Origin: Euryarchaeota archaeon UBA59
GTDB taxonomy: Archaea > Thermoplasmatota > Poseidoniia > Poseidoniales > Thalassarchaeaceae
Direction: 5' to 3'
DNA: 6,599 nucleotides
Assembly: GCA_002505495.1 (NCBI GenBank)
Contig: DAVI01000023.1
Span: forward strand, 2,103-8,701
Numbering within the stretch: the stretch's first letter is position 1; every line of letters starts with the position of its first letter. The position numbers and the translations under genes are program-made. Shown piece after piece: positions 1 to 5,304 of this stretch. The notes beneath the pieces were generated by a model. It saw nothing but the letters and a program-made list of their open reading frames with translations, was not told the DNA's origin and ran no database searches.

Positions 1-953
1 GCATTGGTCACCGCTTGAAGAGGCATGTTGCCTTTTGGAGCGACTCCGGCAAGACTGCTCAAGATTTTGAAGTACTGCTTGTCGCCGCCGTCTGCGGGCA
101 GGTAGGAGAGTCTCTCGTCGTAGACTGCGAGAGCCACTGAGTCCCGTCTCTGGATGAAGTAGGATGCGAGCGAGGCGGAGGCGACCGTGCCCATCTCCAA
201 TGGGTTCTTGAGAACCGTTCCGATTCGAGAGACATCTCTGCTGTCGAGCAGAATGAAGACATCGGTGACAGCGTCTCGGCATTTCTCGTTGACCATCAGT
301 TCCCCAGTGCGCGCGTATGCCTTCCAATTGATGTTCTTGAATGGGTCACCAGGCACATATTCACGCAGTGAGTAGAACTCAGTCCCGGGGCCCGGCGTGC
401 GAAGGGTGGTTGCACCGGTGTACATCTTCGGGGTTCGGCTGCGGACCATCGCCTCCTCGACATCCCTGACCTGTGGGAAGACGATGATGTCTGAGCGGTG
501 GTCGATGAACATCTCCTCGGAGTAGAGGTTGAACGAGTTTCTGTGCCGGAGCGAAATCGGTCCGAGCGAGAAGTGGCCGCGCAGTGGACAACGTAGGACA
601 TAGCGAATCCGTGTCGTTTGGCCCGGACCGAGGTTGATTCTCATGTAGTTGAGGCCGCTCTTCATCTTCATCTCGTGCGGCACATTGTCGAAGACCTCCA
701 ACATCTGGGTTCTTCGGCGCGCCTTGTTTGTGATTGCGAGTTCGACGTAGAGGTCGTCGCCCTTGTACAGGTTATCAGCCGACAGCGTGCGTACGATGTC
801 GAGTTCCCCATGACCCGTCACCCAGCTGTTTATGGCGAGGAAGGCGATGAATGAAATTCCAATCACCATCAGTTGGAAGTTTGATATCATCATGCCGATG
901 AGAACCAATGCGATTCCCGAGGTTAGCATGAGTGCTGCCTTTCGTGTCCACAT
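1..953 (-). CDS. DUF58 domain membrane protein (3' end outside window)
   Basis: A membrane-anchored DUF58 protein; 317 complete codons are visible and the C-terminus lies beyond the left edge. Two hydrophobic segments (about residues 7-23 and 28-44) form a hairpin anchor, followed by a beta-rich region (about 50-160) and then the DUF58 hallmark REYVPGDPFKNINWKAYAR at 197-215 (R197, E198, G202, D203, W210, K211). Next comes a von Willebrand A-like strand, DVFILLD at 231-237. The metal-site (MIDAS) motif is poor: after D237 the sequence reads SRDVS, not the classical DxSxS. The start is the ATG at 953, preceded by GAGGTGAG with a 5-nt spacer, only 14 nt after the stop of the DUF4350 gene, so the two are almost surely co-transcribed. 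The family is commonly encoded with MoxR ATPases and is thought to act in envelope or complex assembly; the precise role is unknown. The family call is firm, the function is not. Confidence 0.93.
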   Translation of the reverse strand, partial: MWTRKAALMLTSGIALVLIGMMISNFQLMVIGISFIAFLAINSWVTGHGELDIVRTLSADNLYKGDDLYVELAITNKARRRTQMLEVFDNVPHEMKMKSGLNYMRINLGPGQTTRIRYVLRCPLRGHFSLGPISLRHRNSFNLYSEEMFIDHRSDIIVFPQVRDVEEAMVRSRTPKMYTGATTLRTPGPGTEFYSLREYVPGDPFKNINWKAYARTGELMVNEKCRDAVTDVFILLDSRDVSRIGTVLKNPLEMGTVASASLASYFIQRRDSVALAVYDERLSYLPADGGDKQYFKILSSLAGVAPKGNMPLQAVTN

Positions 954-966
954 CTGTTCTCACCTC
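954..966 (-). promoter_or_regulatory. Shine-Dalgarno site of the DUF58 gene
   Basis: Read on the minus strand, GAGGTGAG followed by AACAG precedes the ATG at 953. It matches the archaeal anti-Shine-Dalgarno well with 5-nt spacing and fixes the start in the 14-nt gap after the DUF4350 stop codon. Confidence 0.75.
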
Positions 967-967
967 G

Positions 968-2596
968 CTACTTGCGCCCCCACATCTTGACACGCTTGAC
1001 AACTGCGACCAACTGCTCCAACGAGTAGTTGCGGTCCTCGAAGACGAATTTCACCAACACAGGGTCATTGATCATCTTCTGCAATTCGCGCGCCGGTAGC
1101 GCGTCGAACTCCTCCCTAGACAGTGTGTTGAGATTCCTCACTCTTGAGAGAAGTACCTGTTTGACCTTGTTGGCTCGGCTGTAGTAGCCATACCTCCGGG
1201 CATCGCCGAATCCGTAGTAGATGATGCTGAACACATGTCTCCAAGGCTCAGGGTCGGTCTTTCGGATGATGACCGCTTCGAAGGCGACGAAGAGTGAGAG
1301 GAAGAGGATGAGCATCGCCATCCAGTCGCTAGTGAAGTAGACGAGGATGTAGTAGATGAGATTGTATGCGTCACCCATGAATGAGGTCTGTTGGTGTCTG
1401 CTCTCATCGAAGATGACCTGTGCATTCTCTCCTGCGACCAAGGTTCCGTTCTCGCCGAGCAGCGCCTCTGCGACCGCGTCAAGTGCCCACTTTCTGTTGT
1501 CGTTGGGGTCAATCGAAGTCTGCTGGGTGCCGTACAAGTTCTCATAGTCGTAAATCGAGTTGATGAGCAGGCTTCCGTCGGAGACGAAATGCGCTCGACC
1601 AGAGTCAGCGTCGTCGCAGTCTTGGCTGAGGCAATACTTCACATAGACTGTGAATGGACCTTGCAAATCACCCTCAAACCCACTGCCGGCCGGACCGACC
1701 GTCAAGTCGCCGTCGTCGTTGATGTCAAGGTAGGAGTCGGTACTTGAGGAGCCGAGTCCATACCTGTGTTTCTCAGGGTCAGCGGCGTGGTCAGGGTCGA
1801 ACGCTGATGGACTGTTCATCAGCAGGTCGTATCCCGGGTCGAAGTCCCATGGGGCGGAACCATCACCGGTCATGTGGTGGGCGCAGAGGCCAGCTTCAGC
1901 GGCAGTGATTGACATCACACCAGGAACGCCCGGGTGGTTTGGGTCGGGGTCGATGCGGTCGACGTATCCGTCACCGTCAGTGTCGGCGAAGCAGGGGTGT
2001 TTCCAAGCATTGGAGACCTCCGAGGTGTAGGTGTAGCCGTCGGTAATATTTATCCAGATGTAGTTGTAATCTAGGGTCCAAGCACCAGCGTCGTATAATT
2101 TGTGGCCGCTGTATTCCAATCCGAAGGCGGAGGAGACTCCCGAACTGTAGCCAAAATCATCCATCACGAGAAGGGTGCCTCCGAGTTGCACGAACTTGGC
2201 AATCGCAGCGATTTCGCTGGTTGTGTATCCATCGGATTCCTTGAATTGGATGATATCCGCATCACCTGTAAACCGTGGAATGCTGATGGTATCCTTCTCA
2301 ACTCCAGCGATGACGAACACCGTGCTCTCAGGGTGCTCGATCTCACCGAGCAGCAGTGGGCTACTCACCAGACTGTGAGTTTCCACACCCATCTCATTTA
2401 GGTCAGCACGGAATGCTGAGATGTCATCCCAATCGTCGTCATAGGCAGACAACTGAGAGTTGGATGGGTTGATGTAACTGCCAAGAAGCGTGAAAACGAG
2501 AAGTCCCAAAACGGTGTAGAAAGCGGCCATAGCCGCATTCCTGCGGAACTTGGGTGTCTGCATCTGAGCGAGGAGGTCTGCCGGTCGCATCTCCAT
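968..2596 (-). CDS. DUF4350 domain membrane protein with calcium-type loops
   Basis: A 542-residue protein with an N-terminal membrane anchor (about 21-39), a large outer domain (about 40-410), a second membrane segment (about 424-444, perhaps preceded by a hydrophobic stretch from 411) and a basic cytoplasmic tail of about 95 residues. DUF4350 features are the GGTLLVMDDFG strand-loop at 139-149, the SDGSLLINSIYD segment at 339-350 and VIFDESRH at 394-401. Between the first two lies an insertion (about 163-335) carrying DTDGDGYVDRIDPDP (205-219), like a thrombospondin type 3 calcium repeat, and DINDDGDLT (291-299), like an incomplete EF-hand loop. It also has four cysteines (C202, C238, C322, C327) that could form disulfides outside the cell. 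DUF4350 proteins are usually found beside DUF58 and MoxR genes, and the DUF58 gene follows after 14 nt. The ATG at 2596 is chosen because CAGGTG lies just upstream; M3 is a less likely alternative. The biochemical role is unknown. Confidence 0.85.
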   Translation of the reverse strand: MEMRPADLLAQMQTPKFRRNAAMAAFYTVLGLLVFTLLGSYINPSNSQLSAYDDDWDDISAFRADLNEMGVETHSLVSSPLLLGEIEHPESTVFVIAGVEKDTISIPRFTGDADIIQFKESDGYTTSEIAAIAKFVQLGGTLLVMDDFGYSSGVSSAFGLEYSGHKLYDAGAWTLDYNYIWINITDGYTYTSEVSNAWKHPCFADTDGDGYVDRIDPDPNHPGVPGVMSITAAEAGLCAHHMTGDGSAPWDFDPGYDLLMNSPSAFDPDHAADPEKHRYGLGSSSTDSYLDINDDGDLTVGPAGSGFEGDLQGPFTVYVKYCLSQDCDDADSGRAHFVSDGSLLINSIYDYENLYGTQQTSIDPNDNRKWALDAVAEALLGENGTLVAGENAQVIFDESRHQQTSFMGDAYNLIYYILVYFTSDWMAMLILFLSLFVAFEAVIIRKTDPEPWRHVFSIIYYGFGDARRYGYYSRANKVKQVLLSRVRNLNTLSREEFDALPARELQKMINDPVLVKFVFEDRNYSLEQLVAVVKRVKMWGRK

Positions 2597-2603
2597 CTGA
2601 ACA
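2597..2603 (-). promoter_or_regulatory. Shine-Dalgarno site of the DUF4350 gene
   Basis: On the minus strand AGGTG is followed by TTCAG and the ATG at 2596. The match is moderate but the spacing is normal, and it favours the first ATG over the one two codons later. Confidence 0.55.
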
Positions 2604-2608
2604 CCTGA

Positions 2609-2623
2609 TGGACCGTAGGTCCA
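2609..2623. repeat. Perfect 6-bp inverted repeat in DUF4350 leader
   Basis: TGGACCGTAGGTCCA has 6-bp arms TGGACC and GGTCCA around a 3-nt centre. It lies 12 nt before the DUF4350 start codon. If the TATA-like box at 2645-2652 is real, it falls close to the expected transcription start. It could be an operator for a dimeric regulator or a short hairpin at the 5' end of the mRNA. Confidence 0.6.
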
Positions 2624-2644
2624 AGTGAGTGACGTCTATGGCTG

Positions 2645-2652
2645 ACTTAATA
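2645..2652 (-). promoter_or_regulatory. Possible TATA box for the DUF4350-DUF58 unit
   Basis: The minus strand reads TATTAAGT here, within an 85-nt gap between the PRC-barrel stop and the DUF4350 start. It is about 53 nt ahead of the ATG, which would place the transcript start near 2622 and leave a leader of about 25 nt. The match to the archaeal TATA consensus is only fair, and read-through from CDC48 is also possible. Confidence 0.35.
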
Positions 2653-2681
2653 CGGTTGTGCGACGCTGAATCCTAGCGGAC

Positions 2682-2924
2682 TCACCGCTTCAATACGACT
2701 TGCGGTCCTACACGATCGATTTCGTTGGCCGGAAGGAGAAGCAAACCCTCCTCCGACGGCCAGGGCAGAAGGCTGGAATCGATGACCCCATCCAACTCGA
2801 CGACAAGGGTGTGAACCGCACCAGATGGCAGATCGAGCAATATATCCGCGACCGTACCTAGTTGGTCACCTCGAGAGTCGAGAACAGCGAGTCCAATCAA
2901 CTCCCTGCCGAAGGTCGCGGTCAT
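2682..2924 (-). CDS. Small PRC-barrel domain protein
   Basis: An 80-residue protein consisting of a single PRC-barrel domain with no signal peptide or membrane segment. Typical features are the N-terminal strand pair GLAVLDSRGDQLGTVADILLD (residues 11-31, with the conserved G-x-V-x-D pattern) and the closing LPANEIDRVGPQVVLKR (64-80). PRC-barrels are small beta-barrels that usually mediate protein contacts. Stand-alone archaeal members of this size include the CdpB proteins of haloarchaeal cell division, so a CdpB-like adaptor role is possible but unproven. The gene begins 6 nt after the CDC48 stop, and its Shine-Dalgarno sequence GGTGAT is built from the last CDC48 codon and stop codon, so the two are translated from one message. 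The ATG at 2924 has normal spacing. RimM is excluded: its PRC domain is fused to an N-terminal domain not present here. Confidence 0.85.
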   Translation of the reverse strand: MTATFGRELIGLAVLDSRGDQLGTVADILLDLPSGAVHTLVVELDGVIDSSLLPWPSEEGLLLLPANEIDRVGPQVVLKR

Positions 2925-2930
2925 GAAACA

Positions 2931-5156
2931 TCACCCACTCTCTATACCCGAAAGTGTATCGCCTATTCGCTTCACACTCTCGAGCCCACTTGTGAGGCTG
3001 GTCTCCAACTTCTGGTAGTATTCCAACATTTCAGGGGTGACAGATGGCCGAACTCTGCCGATTGCATCCTCAAAGTGCTTCTTGGTGATGGTCTTCTTGT
3101 TCGCTCGCATGGCGATCAATGCTGCCTCTCGGCAGACCGCTTCGATGTCAGCACCGGTGTAATCGGGCATCTTCTTGGCGAAGTTTACTACATCGAACTT
3201 GCCCATCGGCATGCCTTTGGTGTGAATCTTAAGGATTTCCCTTCGGCTTTTTTCGTCCGGTGGGGGAATGTGCAAAATCCTCTCGAATCGACCTGACCTA
3301 AGGAGAGCCCTGTCAATCATCTCAGGTCTGTTTGTAGCGGCCACCACGACCACCCCTTCGAGGGATTCGACGCCGTCGAGGCTAGTCAGCAGTTGGTCAA
3401 CGATTCTGTTGGTTACTTGGCCACCATCCTGTGCGCCTGTAGTTCGATGCCCACCGATGCTCTCAAACTCGTCGAGGAAGATGATGCTCGGAGCGGCTTG
3501 AGCCGCCTTCTTGAAGACCTCACGCAGTGCTTTTTCTGATTCGCCGACCCACTTTGAGAAGAGTTCAGGACCCTTGACGGTGATGAAATTCGCCTTCGCT
3601 TCGTGAGCGATTGCCTTGGCGAGTAGGGTCTTGCCGGTCCCGGGAGCGCCGAACAGAAGAATGCCTCGCGGTGGGGTGATTCCGAAGTGTTTGAACAGTT
3701 CAGGTTTGGTCAATGGCCATTCGATACTCTCCTTGAGTCGCTCTTTGATCTCCTCTAGACCGCCTACGTCCTCCCACCCCTTCTCAGGGACTTCGACATA
3801 GATTTCTCGCAGTGCACTCGGTTCGATGTCCTTGATTGCCAACTTGAAATCTGCCATCCTAACCTCCATCTTCTCGAGAACTTCAGGAGAAACCTCCTCC
3901 TCTTCCAAGTCGATTTCCGGCAGGTATCTCCTCAGCGCCTTCATCGCTGCCTCACGGGCGAGAGCAGAAATGTCTGCGCCGACGAATCCGTAGGTGTTCT
4001 CAAGCGCCCAATCGACATCGAAGTCGTCGGAGATGGGCATGCTACGAGTGTGGATGTCGATGATCTCCTTTCGGCCCTTCTTGTCTGGAACACCGATGTA
4101 GATTTCACGGTCGAATCGGCCTGGTCGCCTGAGAGCTTGGTCGATGGCGTCCTGCCGGTTGGTGGCTCCGATGACGATGACGTTGTCACGTCCCTGCATG
4201 CCATCCATCAGGGTGAGTAGTTGAGCAACGACTCGACGCTCTACTTCACCTGTGACATCCTCCCGCTTGGGTGCGATGCTGTCCAACTCGTCGATGAAGA
4301 TGATTGCTGGCGCATTCTCTGCTGCGTCGTCGAAAAACTCCCTGAGTTGCTTCTCCGACTCGCCGTAGTACTTGCTGATGATTTCGGGTCCGTTTATTGA
4401 AGCGAAATGAGCGTTTGTCTCGTTGGCGACCGCCTTCGCAATCATCGTCTTGCCCGTTCCGGGTGGCCCGTAGAGAAGAACTCCCTTCGGAGGGTCGATG
4501 CCGAGTGTTCTGAATAGAATAGGGTGCTTGAGTGGGAGTTCTATCATCTCCCGAACCTTCTGCAGTTCGTTTCCGAGTCCACCTATGTCCTCGTAGGTGG
4601 TCGAAGAGACTGAACCCGCTTCCTCCTCGTCGACCGCTTCGTCCTTGATGACAATCTCAGTCTCCGGGAGAACCTGTACGATTCCCTTCGGAGTGGTCTG
4701 CATAACCGCGAACGGAAGCGCTTCCGCGAACAGCGTCATGCCGGGGATGAAGATCCGGTCGCCAGTAGCGACGGGCCTCTTGTTCAGTCCCCGTCGGGCG
4801 AACCCTTCGATGCCGGGACCGAACCGAACCTTCTGCTTTGAAGCCATCACCGGAGAGAGTACGAGCCGCGTGCATTGCTTCGCCTCCACTTTGCGAATCG
4901 TGACATTTGAGCCGAGTTGCGCTCCGGCGTTCTTGCGGATGATGCCATCCACTCGAATGACTCCGAGATTCGCATCTTCTGGACGGCAACGCCAGACGAT
5001 GGCAGCAGTAGTATCGTCACCCTTGATTTCTATGATATCACCGGGCTTCAAGTTCAAGCCGTTGTCGAATGGGACCCTCGCCCTGCCGTGACCGACATCA
5101 CTTGGGATTGCCTTTGCCACCTTGAGATTCAGTTTCTTCTTGTCATCTCCGCTCAT
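2931..5156 (-). CDS. cdc48: CDC48/VCP (VAT-like) double AAA+ ATPase
   Basis: A 741-residue unfoldase, close to the length of Thermoplasma VAT. In this family a hexamer pulls proteins through its pore using ATP and can feed the proteasome. Domains are an N-terminal double-psi barrel (about 8-95), a second N subdomain (about 100-170) and two AAA+ modules. D1 has Walker A GPPGTGKT (230-237), pore loop SKYYGESE (261-268), Walker B IIFIDE (285-290), sensor N333 and arginine fingers R347 and R350. D2 has GAPGTGKT (503-510), pore loop SKWVGESE (534-541), IIFLDE (558-563), sensor N609 and R623/R626 in GRFERI. All catalytic residues are present in both rings, so both should hydrolyse ATP. The C-terminus ends SGIESG, without a hydrophobic-Tyr-X tail. 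The start at 5156 is preceded by GGGGTGG with a 4-nt spacer, and the N-terminus aligns with the family. It heads a leftward unit with the PRC-barrel gene. Confidence 0.98.
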   Translation of the reverse strand: MSGDDKKKLNLKVAKAIPSDVGHGRARVPFDNGLNLKPGDIIEIKGDDTTAAIVWRCRPEDANLGVIRVDGIIRKNAGAQLGSNVTIRKVEAKQCTRLVLSPVMASKQKVRFGPGIEGFARRGLNKRPVATGDRIFIPGMTLFAEALPFAVMQTTPKGIVQVLPETEIVIKDEAVDEEEAGSVSSTTYEDIGGLGNELQKVREMIELPLKHPILFRTLGIDPPKGVLLYGPPGTGKTMIAKAVANETNAHFASINGPEIISKYYGESEKQLREFFDDAAENAPAIIFIDELDSIAPKREDVTGEVERRVVAQLLTLMDGMQGRDNVIVIGATNRQDAIDQALRRPGRFDREIYIGVPDKKGRKEIIDIHTRSMPISDDFDVDWALENTYGFVGADISALAREAAMKALRRYLPEIDLEEEEVSPEVLEKMEVRMADFKLAIKDIEPSALREIYVEVPEKGWEDVGGLEEIKERLKESIEWPLTKPELFKHFGITPPRGILLFGAPGTGKTLLAKAIAHEAKANFITVKGPELFSKWVGESEKALREVFKKAAQAAPSIIFLDEFESIGGHRTTGAQDGGQVTNRIVDQLLTSLDGVESLEGVVVVAATNRPEMIDRALLRSGRFERILHIPPPDEKSRREILKIHTKGMPMGKFDVVNFAKKMPDYTGADIEAVCREAALIAMRANKKTITKKHFEDAIGRVRPSVTPEMLEYYQKLETSLTSGLESVKRIGDTLSGIESG

Positions 5157-5168
5157 TCCGCCACCCCG
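5157..5168 (-). promoter_or_regulatory. Shine-Dalgarno site of cdc48
   Basis: The minus strand reads GGGGTGGCGGA directly before the ATG at 5156. The GGGGTGG core pairs with the archaeal anti-Shine-Dalgarno and supports this start. Confidence 0.6.
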
Positions 5169-5192
5169 ACTCCAACACTCGGTTTCACGGAC

Positions 5193-5202
5193 TAACTAAA
5201 AA
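5193..5202 (-). promoter_or_regulatory. Likely TATA box of the cdc48 unit
   Basis: The minus strand reads TTTTTAGTTA about 40 nt before the cdc48 start, the only clear A/T-rich block on this side of the divergent spacer. With the usual archaeal spacing of about 25 bp the transcript would start near 5170, leaving a short leader of about 15 nt that just holds the ribosome site. Confidence 0.5.
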
Positions 5203-5223
5203 CCATGCAGATTCGCTCTCCCC

Positions 5224-5229
5224 TATAAT
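5224..5229 (+). promoter_or_regulatory. Possible TATA box of the aldehyde dehydrogenase gene
   Basis: TATAAT in the plus direction, about 80 nt before the aldehyde dehydrogenase start. The expected transcript start is near 5250, giving a leader of about 50 nt. The bases just upstream (CTCTCCCC) do not resemble a purine-rich TFB recognition element, so the site is tentative. Confidence 0.4.
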
Positions 5230-5285
5230 CGACGGGAAAAATGGCTCCTGAACCGCTCTCACCACGCGCGGAGAATTGATGAGCG

Positions 5286-5303
5286 GGAGGGTGACCGGAG
5301 GGT
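5286..5303 (+). promoter_or_regulatory. Doubled Shine-Dalgarno of the aldehyde dehydrogenase gene
   Basis: GGAGGGT occurs twice, at 5286-5292 and 5297-5303, before the ATG at 5305. The nearer copy leaves only about 2 nt to the start, which is unusually tight. The farther copy, extended to GGAGGGTGA, leaves about 10 nt, near the upper end of normal. No other in-frame ATG exists between the upstream stop at 5197 and 5305, so together they define this start. Confidence 0.6.
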
Positions 5304-5304
5304 T

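Noticed and set aside
1391..1747. Plus-strand open frame of 118 codons inside the DUF4350 gene
   Set aside because: Antisense shadow of a clear coding frame; no ribosome site or conserved feature seen.
1900..1990. GTCG/GGTCG-rich short repeats, considered as a repeat array
   Set aside because: They encode the Asp/Gly-rich calcium-type loop of DUF4350 and are explained by codon repetition.
2675..2689. AGCGG/CCGCT inverted repeat over the PRC-barrel stop codon, considered as a terminator
   Set aside because: The arms are only 5 bp and no T-rich run follows on the minus strand, so it does not support a termination call.
2862..3296. Plus-strand open frame of 144 codons
   Set aside because: It lies antisense to the PRC-barrel gene and the cdc48 3' end, shows no domain features, and its composition is that of a mirrored coding frame.
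4597..5091. Plus-strand open frame of 164 codons
   Set aside because: It is fully antisense to the conserved N-domain and early D1 region of cdc48; a Ser/Pro/Arg-rich shadow translation with no recognisable motif.
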